A DNA stretch of 64,000 nucleotides, taken from positions 11,415,501 through 11,479,500 of the forward strand of contig CM052361.1 of the NCBI GenBank assembly GCA_028551475.1, given 5' to 3'. Position numbers and translations under genes: made by a program. Of this stretch, positions 24,291-35,468 are shown piece after piece. This DNA comes from Casuarina equisetifolia (Eukaryota > Streptophyta > Magnoliopsida > Fagales > Casuarinaceae). The notes below the pieces were generated by a model, which did no database searches, had not been told where the DNA came from, and saw only the letters and a list, made by a program, of their open reading frames with translations. The first letter of the stretch is position 1, and each line of letters begins with the position of its first letter.

Positions 24291-25690
24291 AAAAAAAAAG
24301 TGTTTTATCTTCCATGCCGATTTATATCCTATTTATTACTAAAGTACCTAAAACAAAAGATTAACACAATAATGGCCAATTTCATGTGGAGCAATGGGGA
24401 TGGAAATAGTAGTGATTGAGTTAAATGGAAAACTATATGTACACCTTTGGAAGAAAAAGGTTTGGGAATTCATAATTTAGAGTAAACTATGCAAGCCCTT
24501 CAAACAAAATATGGACATCCTATGGAGGCAATAAGAAAAAGGAAGAAGAATACACATCCACATACAAGGAAAATGCTTTTATCTTGGGTTGATTATGTAG
24601 TTAAACATGGTAAATGGATTATCGAAAAGGGTAGATGCTAAATTTGGAAAGATAATTGACTTAGACAACCTCTTTTGTATCCTCTATGTCCATAATAGGA
24701 GATAACAATTAAAGAAGCTCTTTAGAATGATGACTTTGTAAGGGAACATTTATGTAGTGAGCAACAATATCAGGCTAACAAAATTGTATGGAGTCATGAA
24801 CCCGACTAACTTGTTTGTGATTTAAGTGCTTTTGGTAAATTTCCAGCCTCCTTAGTATACCATGATCAAAGAATTAAAAAAGACAAAGTAGTATAGGCAA
24901 AGTTTATGTGGAATAAGATAGTATCTCCCAACATTGATTTGTTTATGTAGAAGCTTATTCATTATGGAGTCTTAATGGAATGCAACATGCAAAGAAGGGG
25001 AATACAAATGGCTTTTAAGTGTTAATGTTGTAAAATGGCCCAAATAGAGATTGTGGATCATCTATTTATGCATAGTATATTGGCACAATGGATTTCGAGG
25101 ACATTTGATGACATACTTCAAATACCAATTTGATTTAATTTTATTTATGATCTTGTTTCATTGTGGTATTCAGAGGCATCATGGTATAATTAGAGACAAG
25201 CTATTATTGCCATCTTGGGTAATATTTTTGTTAAAGGAATTTGGCTCGCAAGAAATTTAGCTAAACACAACTATGAAAGCATGTCTCTATAAAAAATTAC
25301 AACAATGAATGCATGTCGCTATACAAAATTATAACAATGAAAGCATGTCCCTATACAAAATTAATAAGAATGTTACCCATTGGATGCTAAAACTGTCCAC
25401 TCTCATCTAAGTTAAGGTCTAAGTAAGTTTTCTTAATTAATTCTCATTATGTTTGTTAAAAATTCTTGTAGTTCACCTTTCTTTCAGAAGAGGAGTTTGG
25501 ATCAAATGACAACCTCCATCAATGAGACAATACAAGCTAAATACAGATGGTCAAGTATAATGGGGCAAAATGTTGGAGGAATACTTAGAAATTATAATGG
25601 GAATATCATGATGACTTTCTCACTCAACATATGTTGAGAACGGAACCAAGTACCTTATATTCTTGAGTTGGATTCCTTTTATCTAGTCCA

Positions 25691-25720
25691 ATGTCTATAT
25701 ATAGATATATATATATAAAG
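25691..25720. repeat. TA-rich microsatellite within the LINE
   Basis: An interrupted (TA)n tract (tatatatagatatatatata). Confidence 0.8.
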
Positions 25721-26149
25721 GACTCCTTAGAAATTAGAGTATGTTATTCATCAGTGTATGTCCATGATTTTAGCATTTACAAAGTGCAACATGTATATAA
25801 AAAAGGAAATGCAATTGCTGATCATCTTCTTAATTATGGTCATGAAGTCAAAAATGGAAGAATATTTGAACATCTTAGCTCTCTACCTTGACCATGTCAC
25901 ATTGTTTTCATGTAAGATCAATTAGAATTAGGTAATTACAAATCACCATAGGATTAAGCATATGTGTTCCCCAACATATTTAATGTTTTATATTTTATAT
26001 TTTATGTGGTAGCTTGATATATAGGCATTTAGCTCTTTAAAAGATAAGGTTTATCCCATACCTTATGTACTTATCGGAGGTATAGTTATTATGTCTAATT
26101 GTCTTAGTTTCTTTAATAATAATAATAATAGAATCGATAACTTTTTTAA

Positions 26150-26280
26150 TAGAAAAAACATATTTTAAAATAGGATAAAGATGTATTTTATATTATTTAT
26201 ATTTTGTTATCATATACGTAAGTCATATTTTTTCCCTAAAAATCAATTTTAAAAATTTATTATATATATAAAATAATTTA
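26150..26280 (+). repeat. Dispersed AT-rich repeat, copy 2
   Basis: Closest to copy 3 (44885-45030): both contain tgtattttatattatttata and ttgttatcatat, followed by a taagtc(g/a)tattttt segment. It lies between the LINE tail and the DNA that holds the first copia element. Confidence 0.7.
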
Positions 26281-26984
26281 ATACATGAATAATAAATTGT
26301 ACAATGGAGACGAGGCAACGCCTATGGTTTTCGAAACCATTAAAGAAGCCGAGTAGCGGGGACTATTGGAGGTTTGGGTTCACCCTTTATTACCTTCCTA
26401 ATATCAAATCCATGATCCTACTCCAGACTGTGAGGGGGTTCATTAATTACTGGTTGACATATCAAGAGGCGTGACCGAGATGTGGGAAATTCACAAGGCC
26501 TGGAACGAATTCATCAAGAATGAGTTGACCGTACAAGCATCGAACGAAGTAGGGAGTTCGAAACGTTTCTGCACATTTCCCCCTTTTCACCCTTCGAGAA
26601 ACAGAGTTACTGGGAGAAGACAAGCTAGACCATGCTTTGAGTTGCCGGGGTTAGCTAGTGTTAAGGAGAAAGCCGCCAAAGGCAACTAGATCGAGCCCCA
26701 GAAGGATTGATTGGGCAATGAACGAGGGTGGAATCGCGCGAGGGAGAAGAGGAAGAAACATCTCATGTGTGACTCTGGCGACTGAGGGTCAAATGGGCCT
26801 CCTTGTGTGACGAAACATGATCGGCCTCCGGCTGTCGGCCGATTTATCCGATGGGCTGCTCATTGGACCATCCCTTTCTCACCTGGGAAGGTCACCGGAG
26901 GTGAACACAGAGAGGCTAAAACCTCTATACTTTATTCCCTTCCACTACCTAACGTGGGGTCAGCTCACCAGGGGAAGCCAAATT
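26281..26984 (+). other. Unassigned DNA interrupted by copia element 1
   Basis: A GC-richer stretch with one 72-codon frame (26471-26689) and others of similar size, none recognisable. It starts with a ggttttcgaaacc palindrome resembling those near the RabE1/WAT1 blocks. The other flank of copia 1 (32270-32690) is also unassigned but ends in a gypsy chromodomain tail, so both flanks may belong to a gypsy element split by the copia insertion. Confidence 0.4.
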
Positions 26985-27378
26985 TGAAAGAAAACATGGT
27001 CAGAGAAGATGACCGGAATTTTGTGAAATTTCGGTGAGAGAGATAAACCCTAATGTGTGATTGTGTGAGAATTTTCCAGATAATTTTATTTACCAAACAA
27101 TTACAATATATATGATGCTTTACATCATTTACAGAATCAAAAACCTTTACAAAATAGATACAAATTAGATATGCTAAATTTGGAAGGAAATTACAGTCGG
27201 TGATGGAGAGGATTTCGGACGAACGACAAATGCAATTGCAGGGAAGTGGGTCGCAGCGCGGGTCGAGTGATCCAATCGGGCATCTGGGTCTAGAGCATTT
27301 AGGGCTGACGTGGCGTGACTGGTGACGTGGTAACTCCAGCTGACGTGGCACAGACAGATAGCGTGGAGTCCTTTAACA
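26985..27378 (-). repeat. 3' LTR of copia 1
   Basis: On the minus strand it begins TGTTAAAGGACTCC and ends CATGTTTTCTTTCA. A purine tract abuts its inner edge. Confidence 0.92.
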
Positions 27379-28880
27379 TCCCCCCACAAATTAATGGGGC
27401 AGAGTGCACCGTCAGCTTGGAACGAAGAAGACGAAACCAAGTAGAGGAGAGACCTTTGGTGAAGATGTTAGCAGGTTGATCCATGAAGGAAATGAACTGC
27501 AAGTAGAGTTGACCACAAGCGAGGCGCTCGCGAACAAAGTGGAAGTCAATCTCAATGTGTTTAGTGTGAGCATGAAACACGAGGTTGGCAATCAAGTAGA
27601 GAGCAGAGAGATTGTCACACCACAAGGTAGGGGGAACATGAGGCAAGGCACGAAGATCTTGGAGGAGATACTCAAGCCACATGAGTTCAGCAGTGGTGTC
27701 AACGAGGGACTTGTACTCAGCCTCAGTACTAGAGTAGGTAACAGTACGTTGTTTGCGAGAGCTCCAAGAGATAAGGTTGGTGCCTAGAAAAATGTAAAAG
27801 CCACCAACAGAGCGACGATTGTCACGATCACCGGCCCAACCGGCATTAGAGAAGGCATGAAGAGACGTGGAGAAGCTGCGGGTAAAGTGAAGACCAAGGC
27901 GAGGAGTATCAGCCAAGTAGCGTAGGATGCACTTAATAGCTTGCCAATGTTTGGTGGTAGGGTGGTGAAGAAATTGGCATGTAGTGTTGACAGCATAGGC
28001 AATGTCAGGACGAGTAAGAGTGAGATAATGCAGGGCACCAACAATGTTGCGGTAGAGAGCAAGATTAGGAAGGGGTCGCCACTTCACAGGGAGAGGGGAT
28101 CATCAGTAGTGCACGGGGTGGACACAGCTTTGGCATTGGTCATCTTGGTACGAGCAAGGATATCATAAGTGAACTTTGCTTGGTGAAGAAGAAGACCATC
28201 CACAGTAAGTTGCACCTCAACCCTAAGAAAGTAGTGAATGGGACCCAAGTCTTTAAGAGCAAATTTCTGCTGGAGCACCTATAGAAGAGCAACAATGGGG
28301 GCTTGGGGGGACCCTGTCAAAATAATATCATTAACATAGACGAGGAGGATGATGCTGTACCGCGGTGTATGGTGTGTGACTAGGGAGGTGTCAGCAGCGG
28401 AGATGAGAAAGCCGATGGAGAGAAGGAACGAGCTCAACTGCTGGTACCAGGCACAGGTTGCTTGCTTAAGTCTATAGAGGAGTGGTGGAGACGACAGACA
28501 TGGGTAGGACAAGAAGAGTCCACAAATCCAAGTGGTTGCTCCATGTAGACGACCTCATTGAGATGGCCATGAAGGAAAATGTTGGAGACATCCAACTAGC
28601 GGATGGTCCACCCATGAGAATATGCCAAGGAGAGAATGGTGCGAACAATGACAGGCTTGGCAACTGGACTGAAAGTTTAGTGAAATTAATGCCTTCTTGC
28701 TGGTGGAATCCTTTCACCACGAGTCGAGCCTCGTAGCATTCAAGAGAACCATCGGAACGAAGCTTAACTTTAAAGATCCATTTGCAGCCAATGGAATGAG
28801 TATTTAGAGGAGGAGGAAAGAGGACCTACGTGCTATTATGGATAAGGGCACTGTACTCGGCAGCCATGGCCCCCCCTAGT
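27379..28880 (-). pseudogene. Reverse transcriptase / RNase H of copia 1
   Basis: The RT end carries KQATCAWYQQLSSFLLSIGF and YVNDIILTG (family YVDD; second Asp position changed to Asn). After frameshifts come the LKDLGPIHYFL and TRPDIAYAVN blocks. RNase H keeps STEAEYKSL, LWCDNLSA and KHIEIDFHFVRE, but the first catalytic Asp motif reads SNAGWAGD instead of SDADWAG. The last open piece (27299-28087) continues into the LTR. Confidence 0.88.
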
Positions 28881-29081
28881 GAGGATCACGAACAGCCTGA
28901 GTGAAGCAGGTGGGTTCAGGATAAGGATGAACAAAGGCAATGAGGGCATAGGTCTGGTTGCGAGTGAGGGTGAGATGAGCAACGGTGCCATCCTGAAGAC
29001 AAGTGACCGGGCGGGGAGCGGGTGGAGGAGCAGGTGGTGAAGGTAGGGAAGGTGTTGGAGAGGAGATGGGAACGGGGGAAT

Positions 29082-30150
29082 TTAGGGGATCAGTGGGAAG
29101 AAGGGAAGAGGGAGAGGCAATCTCTGGGAGAGGGATGGAAATAGGAACCAAGGTGGGGAGAGGGGGCAGGGGGATGAAGGATGGTGGTAAGGGTAGACAT
29201 CCTTACGAAAGACATCATTGGCAGTAATGAAGATGTGATGGGTCTGAGGGTTGTAGCAACGATAGCCTCGAAAGCCAGGCGGGTAGCCCAAGATGACACA
29301 GGCCTGGGAGCGAGGAGCCAGCTTGTAGGGAGCATAGGGACAAAGGTATGGGAAAATTGCACAGCCAAAGACTCGAAGGTGAGAGCATTCAGGGTGCTGG
29401 TGAAAGAGTACTTGCCATGGAAAGCGGTGATCCAGCAGTAGAGTCGGGAGGCGGTTGATAAGGAACACTGCAGTCTCAAATGCAAAGTCCCAAAAATGCT
29501 ATGGAACAGAGGCATGAGTGAGGAGAGCAAGACCCATCTCAATAATGTGACGATGCTTGCGCTTAGTAGTGCCATTCTGGAATGGAGAGTAGGGGCAGGA
29601 GAGACGTTGGTGAATGCCATGTTGCTGGAGGTACATCTAGAACGGGGAGGAGAGAAACTCGGGGCCCCCATCACATTGAATGGCTTGAAGGTGGCAGTGA
29701 AGTTGGTTTTCAACGAACGTGTGAAAGGCGGTAAAAATAGGGAAAAATTGAGAACGCGAAGAGAAAGTGTATAGCCAAGTGAATCGAGAGAAATCATCAA
29801 CGAAACACACATAATATTTATTACCATTAAAGGAGTTAACAGGGGATGGACCCCATACATCAAAATGGACCAATTGTAAAGGAGACAACGACCTAGAAGG
29901 AAAGGGGGGTGGCGGTGGCGGTGGCTCTTACTAAGGGCACATGCCATACAAGGAGGGGAGGGAAGGGTGGTGAACTTTATTGCGGATGACTTAAAAAATG
30001 AGAGAAGAACAAGAGATGATGGATGCCTAAGACGATGATGCCATAAAGGGAGAGTGTTGGGGTTGGCAGCGACATAAGCATGAGGAGAGGACGGGGCACC
30101 CAGGGGGGTCAGACGATAAAGGCCACGATCAAGGATGCCGTGGAGCAGGA
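29082..30150 (-). pseudogene. Integrase of copia 1
   Basis: Piece 1 (29637-29888) begins LVHFDVWGPSPVNSFNGNKY and holds the first catalytic Asp, then DGGPEF where the second Asp box would be DNGxEF. Piece 2 (29082-29468) contains LINRLPTLLLDHRFPWQVLF, LRVFGCAIFPYL and CVILGYPPGFRGYRCY, the conserved C-terminal blocks of copia integrases. At least two frameshifts lie between. Confidence 0.87.
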
Positions 30151-30420
30151 CCTAACCAGTGTGATAAGAGACAACCCAAAAGTGAGTAGAGGAGAAGAGA
30201 AAATAACAGGAATTATTGGACGTAAATTGAGAGATAGAGAGAAGATTTTTGGTAATGAAGGGAACAACAAGGACATGGGATAAAGTAAAGGAAGAAGTGC
30301 AGAGAGCACCTGTGTGGGTGATGGGAAGGGAGACTCCGTCACCTATGGTGACTTGTTGAGAGCCAGTGTAGGGTGTCACGTGGGAGAGACCGACAGTAGA
30401 ATTAGTGACATGATGGGAAG

Positions 30421-30429
30421 CCCAGAATC
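30421..30429 (-). pseudogene. Protease active site of copia 1, frameshifted
   Basis: On the minus strand Asp-Ser-Gly is encoded at 30429-30421, and the expected ASHHVTN follows only in another frame, so a one-base deletion falls directly after the catalytic triplet. Confidence 0.7.
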
Positions 30430-30848
30430 AGGAAGCCAAGAGGTGATGTCAAGGGCGGAGGGAGGGGGGTTGGGAAGGCCATAGTGAGAGACCGGGGGGG
30501 GAGAGGAAAAATGAGCTGAGGGAAAAGATTGTGTGTGGTAGGGTGCATGGTAGCTATAGTGGGCATGCGGGGAAGGGCGAGATTCGGTGGGGTAGGGTGC
30601 ATGATAACTATAATGGGCATGCGGCGGGGGGTAGGATTCGGTGGGGGAAGGGTGTAGGATAACTATAGTAGGGCGGTAGAGGAGGTGATGATTCGGTGTG
30701 GGAGGGTGTAGGGTACGTATAAGGGGGGCAATGGAGTTGAGGATCCAGTAGAGGGCGGTCCAGGGTAGGTAATGTGGGCACGTGGGGAGGAGTGGGTCAG
30801 GGTGAGTGAATATCGGGGTGGGTTAAATTACGGGTTGAACCACTCTGG

Positions 30849-31830
30849 GCAGCTACTGATGTGGTGCCCGACCTATTTGTACAACCCACAGAATAGCCCA
30901 GAGCGACGTCGACCTTGATTATTACCGCGATTGGGCCAGGCTTGGGTGGGGGGAGTAGGAAGTAGGCCAACTCAGGTGGGTGGGTTGGGGTGTAGGTGAG
31001 TCAGGTGGGCGGGTGAGAAGACCGAGTCGGGCTTGGGGTTAGTCACAAGCGGGTCGGGAGGGGGCTGGCCGTGGAAGGTGCCTGGATAGCCATTGAAGGC
31101 CACCGAAGTGACGGCCGCAACCCTGTGACCGCGTAAACGGCCTTCCTAAGCCAAAATTAGACCGTGAATTGCCTCACGACTGAGAGGATTGGTCTCATTT
31201 TGGACGGAGGCGAAGGTCGCAAAGGTGTCATAGTCATCTCCGAGGTCGCAAAAGAGCTGGCTGACGTACTTCGTGTCGTCGATTTTGACGCCGATGGCAC
31301 CGAGTTGGTTGAGGAGGGCTTTGAGGTCATGGAAGAACTTAGTGACGAAACGGGAGCCCTTGGTGATGGTATGAAGTTGAAGTCGAAGGGCATTGGCACG
31401 GGCGGACGATTGGGTGGTGTAGGATTTGGTGAGAAAGGCCTATGCCGCCGCAGAAGATCGGAGGTCTGAAAGCTGGGTAATGACAGAGTTCGTTGAGGTT
31501 GCGAGAATCCAGCTCAACGTTGTTTGGTCATGAGTGAGCCATTCGGCATAGGCAAGATTTGCGCTCTCAGATCCAGTCGAGGTTCGAAGGGTGTGGGGAG
31601 GGGCGGGCTTAGTGCCTTCGAGTATCAGGAGAAGGCAGTGAGAGATGAGAAAGGGGAGGAGCTAGGTGCGCCAGATAACAAAATTGGAGCCATCAAAGTG
31701 CTCCTGGCAGGAAGGAGAAGGGGCGACGGGCTGCGAAGAGGGGTTTGTGGCCGCCAGCATGGTCAGGAATTCAGAGGAGGAAGTGGGGTTGGAGGGTTCG
31801 ACAGACTTGGGAAAGTTGGGGGAAGACATG
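30849..31830 (-). pseudogene. gag of copia 1
   Basis: Start ATG at 31830 (MSSPNFPKSV). After 48 codons FDGSNFVIWR matches the UBN2-type copia gag start, then a TAG replaces the next residue. SWILATSTNSVITQL and FVTKFFHDLKALLNQLGA follow in frame. The zinc knuckle at 30890-30849 reads C-G-L-Y-x4-H-x4-C: the second Cys of CX2CX4HX4C is Tyr, and a stop lies inside. Confidence 0.82.
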
Positions 31831-31862
31831 ATTGGGTGGATCGGAGGGTGGGGTTAGTTGTG

Positions 31863-31876
31863 GGCTCGTGATACCA
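31863..31876 (-). other. tRNA-iMet primer binding site of copia 1
   Basis: The minus strand reads TGGTATCACGAGCC directly after the 5' LTR. It is complementary to the 3' end of plant initiator-Met tRNA, with one inserted base relative to TGGTATCAGAGCC. Confidence 0.85.
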
Positions 31877-32269
31877 TGAAAGAAAACATGGTTGGAGAAG
31901 ATGACCAGAATTTTATGAAATTTTGGCGAAAGAGATAAACCCTAATGTGTGATTGCATGAGAATTTTCTTGATAATTTTATTCACCAAATGATTACAATA
32001 TATATGATGCTTTACATCATTTACAGAATTGAAAACATTTACAAAATAGATACAAATCAGATCTGCTAAATCTGGAAGGAAATTACAGTCGGCGATGGAG
32101 AGGATTTCGAACGAACGACGAATGCGATTGTAGGGAAGCGGGTCACGGCGTAGGTTGAGTGTCCAATCGAATGTCTAGGTCTAGAGTGTTTAGGGCTGAC
32201 GTGGTGTGACTGGTGACATGGCAACTCCGGCTAACATGGCATAGATAGATGGTGTGGAGTCCTTTAACA
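31877..32269 (-). repeat. 5' LTR of copia 1
   Basis: The same termini as the 3' LTR. The differences are mainly C-to-T and G-to-A, as expected of long-methylated DNA. Confidence 0.92.
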
Positions 32270-32689
32270 AGATCATTGGTTAGAAGCGGTGCCGAAAGAG
32301 GCTAGATGACATGCGACCTCAGATTCTGTCAATGGGGAGGCAGCGCCAGAAACATGGCGTGTCAGATCCATGTCGCTGGGTGCCGAACGGAATGACACGC
32401 GCCGACCACCGTGGAAGCTGACCTTCCGATCTGTCAGATGGGCTGGTCACCAAAATTTTCTTCCACGGGGGTAGTCGCTAGAGTCTGTCCGTCGAGAATA
32501 TTGGCGAGCAGAATTCCTCGCAGAGTTGCTCCAAATTTCTGCTCTGGTATGTGCAAAATCCCAGAGGGTTTGCAGTCGCCAATAGGTTATAAAATGATAA
32601 CTACTAATGTTGTTCACTACAATGGTGTTGTGAAGTTTTCTAGAACAGAGAATCCTGCTTTGTCCATTACTGGTGCAGTGTTGATGAAG
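32270..32689 (+). other. Unassigned flank of copia 1
   Basis: A 93-codon frame (32411-32692) has no family I recognise. The region leads in the same orientation into the gypsy tail that follows, so it may be degraded pol of that element. Confidence 0.35.
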
Positions 32690-32850
32690 TAGCTGGCAGT
32701 GCTGATGATTTGGCAACCGCTGGTTTAGAGCTTTTGGTTCATTGGAAGAATTTATCTCCTAACAACGCTTCCTAGGAGGACACCGCCTGCTTGTTGAATA
32801 TTTTCTGAACCTTGCGGACAAGGTTCTTTTGGGTGGATTATTCCTCCAAC
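32690..32850 (+). pseudogene. Chromodomain tail of a gypsy element
   Basis: The translation LELLVHWKNLSPNNAS, then TAG, then EDTACLLNIF matches the chromodomain pattern with Trp changed to stop (TGG to TAG). LADKVLLGG follows, equivalent to the LEDKVxLxGG end of plant chromoviruses. The element is cut immediately after, where the block C duplication begins. Confidence 0.75.
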
Positions 32851-33089
32851 GCCTTTAACATCTTCCGAGGATCTCGGCTTATAGTTCCAACATCACACTG
32901 ATGGATTCCGACAGGACTTTGTCCTCTATGAAATGAAACTTCTCTTTTTATCCATCGTCTCTTCCAACTGTTAGTAATGGAAGACCACTGGGAGAAGCAA
33001 AACCTCCATTCGAGGGAGGATTCCGTTTGAAAGTACCTTCTTATGCGGTCTACCAGTCAGAACCGTAACATATAGCCTTTTTTCTTCAC

Positions 33090-33760
33090 GGCCTTCTGAG
33101 GTGGGGCAGAAGTTGGATATTTTTCTCTCGTAGACTCGCTTCTATCCTCCCCAATTCCTCTCCTTCCTGCGATAAGCTCTCTCCTGATAATACTGCTGTT
33201 TGTGGTGCTATTACTCTGAAGTCCAGTAGTCACATTTGATTACGAGTGTTTCACTAGATCTTGTTATTCATGCCCTTAATTAGTGTTTTATGACTGTTAT
33301 GTAAAAGAGTTTTAACTTTACGAGCCAGTTTGGTGGGCTTAGAAGGAAGTATTGGTTTTCTTACACCACATCTGCATGCATGTGCTTTGATGCGCTCAGT
33401 TTTTGGGGTGAGCAAAACTTTGATTACTGTTAACTCTGTTCAAAGTATTCATTCCTTATTTTGCTGCTTGTAGAAAAACCTACCTTTGGTTTCATAACAG
33501 AAGCTCCTCCTAGAAGATGAAGCATTAGGTGCAAGGCATGTTAATCAGAATCAAGCCACTTTTTGCTGTTGTATTCTTGCAGTTAACATTTGTTGTGCCT
33601 CCATAGTGCATCACATGCTGCAAATCTTACCCGTAAGAATATAACAACTAGAAATGGCTTGAAATAAAGCCAAGATCTTAAGTTTCTTACCCTATTAACC
33701 AACGAGGAACCAGCACAGGATATGCAGATAATAAATACAGGTAACATTAATTTTGTTGCT
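33090..33760 (+). pseudogene. WAT1 remnant, copy C
   Basis: The leader (ttcacggccttctgag, tagactcgcttctatcctcc) and intron match copy E. The first coding exon (aaaacctacctttggtttcataacagaagctcc, to gtattcttgcag at 33581) follows with its ATG displaced by an indel. A short unrelated piece is then joined to the last exon (aaataaagccaagatc...ccaaccgaggaaccagcacagg-like, 33660-33730), equivalent to the WGKAKDH...STNEN tail. Exons 2-6 are gone. Copy D has the same joint, so the deletion predates the C/D duplication. Confidence 0.82.
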
Positions 33761-33919
33761 ATCGTTAGGACGCATAGAAGCCAAATGATGCGGAGAATAA
33801 ATTTCTGACGAATATCTCCCCAGAGAAGCACCTACAAGCAATAACATTGAACAACATGCTCCTTTAATGTTTAATGTTTTTTTTTTATGAAGGATAATTG
33901 GAATGATTTATTTTGGCAT

Positions 33920-34565
33920 TCAGACAGTAGGAATTGGATTCGTAACATTGAACAACATGCTTCTGACAATGTGTACAAGATATTGGTTGGCAACAAGGCG
34001 AACATGGATGAAAGCAAAAGGGTCTGTCCTTTTCACCCTTCTCTCCTGTAATTTACGTGTATTTTTTATAAGGACCTTATTTGTCGGGCTGTTCCTACCT
34101 TAAAAGGCGAAGCTCTTGCTGATGAATGTGGCATCGAGTTCTTTGAGACTCTTAGGAAAACTTGTTGCTCATGTCAAGTGGCAAATTGTTGACTTTTTTC
34201 ATTCATTACTTATATCTTTTTATGCGGAAAAACCTGCAAATTGCAGAGTGCGAAGACAAATTTAAATGTGGAAGAAATTTTCTTTTCGATAGCTAGGGAT
34301 ATTAAGCAAAGACCGGAAGATACCACCTCGAGGGCTGAGGTAAAACGATGAAAATATTTTAAACTGCCATAGGTTTCCTTTGCATGGCCAAGTTATTTGC
34401 TTCTTTAAATGTATGTCCCTGTTGCTATTAACAGTATACGTTTTTAAGTGAAAACCCACACGTAACTATTTCTGGCCAAGTTCTAATAGAGTTGATACTG
34501 TTGAATCCTTTCAGTTGCAGACAATCAAGATTAAACAATCGGACCAAAGATAAGCTTGCTATGGA
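33920..34565 (+). pseudogene. RabE1 (Rab8-like) GTPase 3' exons, copy C
   Basis: Four exons are readable. 33920-34020 gives [20 protein letters not shown] and then [14 protein letters not shown], with the guanine-binding NKxD changed to NKAN. 34086-34150 gives AVPTLKGEALADECGIEFFE. 34248-34339 gives [20 protein letters not shown] with the SAK nucleotide-binding motif. 34515-34565 gives LQTIKIKQSDQR then a stop, where the family continues to the prenylated CCG tail. Splice sites around exons 3 and 4 are plausible. Exons 1-2 with the P-loop and switches are absent upstream, where WAT1 sequence lies instead. Confidence 0.9.
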
Positions 34566-34740
34566 TCTTAAGCAAATCTTTAGAAGATGGGATCACCGGC
34601 ATATGTTTTTAATGCGCTACCATTTTGATGGGAAAAACTAGTATGTTTTTGTTATATGTAATGTTGTCCCTGTTATTATTTTTCAATCACTACTCATTTG
34701 GGCGTAACTGTAGATCATCATGGTTTGAGAAATCAATTAC

Positions 34741-35270
34741 ATATTAGTTTTTTTTCTTGAATTTATTTCTCGTGAAGTTGATTGGATTTATTCCTTATTC
34801 TGATGTTGAGAGCTGATTACTATTAGCCTGCCCCTTTTCTTGTAGTATTTTGTTTACGTGGACGAATTGGCCTTTAGATGATAGTATCTTGCCTCTGGTT
34901 CTTGGAAAAGTTGAAGAGAAAAGTTGCTTGCATTATCTTGTCCAATGCAGGGTCTTTTTTCCCTGAGTCTTTAGAGATTATCTCAGGGTTTATGTCTCTT
35001 TCCAATAACACCTGAAGCTTTCTCTGAGCTTGAGTGTGTGCAATTAAAAAGAAAAAAAAATGTTCCGCCTAATTGCATCACTGCCTTTCTTCTTTTTTTC
35101 GTATTCACGTGGTGCCGAGGGAGTACAGGAGGTTTTTTATTTATTTATTTTATTGTATTCTCGCAGAGGAGCCAATAGAAATAATTTAACTCGAAATGTC
35201 CTAACCTATTCCAACAATTAGATTGGAACTCTACTCCTTATAAAAGGAAAAAAAAAAAAAAGACAAGGGC
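34741..35270 (+). other. Probable RabE1 3' flank, otherwise empty
   Basis: No open frame of note. Position just after the last RabE1 exon suggests former 3' UTR. A 14-17 base A run lies near 35247-35262. Confidence 0.35.
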
Positions 35271-35272
35271 CC

Positions 35273-35468
35273 ACAATTTTATGGTACATACAAAGCATTA
35301 TTGAGCAACAACAAAATTGCAATGAATTGGGCGAGAAAGTGTTACGATCCACAATTTTATGGTACTTACAGAGCATTATTGAGCAACAGGAAAATTGCAA
35401 TGAATTAGGCGAGAAAGTGTTACGATCCTGTAACAATGATATGGTAATTGTAACAATGATTTGGTAAT
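35273..35468 (+). repeat. 78-bp tandem pair followed by a 20-bp tandem pair
   Basis: 35273-35350 and 35351-35428 are near-identical (both run acaattttatggtac to gttacgatcc). They are followed directly by 35429-35448 and 35449-35468 (tgtaacaatgat[a/t]tggtaat). Neither codes for anything recognisable. Confidence 0.93.

Larger units (their letters stand above)
23340..26131 (+). mobile_element. Dead LINE (L1-type non-LTR retrotransposon)
   Basis: RT blocks occur in order: DMEKAYDCMEC (23678; family D-x-x-K-A-Y-D-R-x-x-W), GLKQRDPSS (23851; family GLRQGDPLS), LLYVDDMFIF (23958-23987), then INYLGIPLFKGR (24170). A zinc-binding zf-RVT-like C-x-C-C...VDHLFMH segment lies near 25017-25070, and an RNase H-like end (VYKKGNAIADHLLNYGHEVK) at 25795-25850. 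Multiple stops and frameshifts separate these. A (TAA)n tract at about 26113-26131 suits a LINE tail. The 5' end is uncertain. Confidence 0.85.
26985..32269 (-). mobile_element. Ty1/copia element 1, full length, old
   Basis: It has direct LTRs of 394 and 393 bp. On the minus strand the 5' LTR (32269-31877) is followed by the primer site TGGTATCACGAGCC (31876-31863), then gag, protease, integrase, RT and RNase H in copia order, then a purine tract (TGTGGGGGGA, 27388-27379) and the 3' LTR. A manual LTR alignment gives about 48 mismatches in 393 positions, mostly transitions, so insertion is old. All domains are frameshifted. I see no convincing target duplication (aaatt against agatc). Confidence 0.95.
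32842..34740 (+). repeat. Duplicated block C (WAT1 remnant + RabE1 3' exons), paired with 45187-46600
   Basis: It matches block D closely from ttcctccaacgcctttaaca to the cactactcatttgggcgtaa-like segment after RabE1. The main difference is a roughly 500-bp deletion in D that removes RabE1 exons present here (33966-34470). The first 250 bp, before the WAT1 homology, are shared by C and D only and are unassigned. Confidence 0.88.

Noticed and set aside
27404..29774. Several 80-127-codon plus-strand frames across copia 1
   Set aside because: They are antisense to recognisable RNase H, RT and integrase blocks and have no family match.
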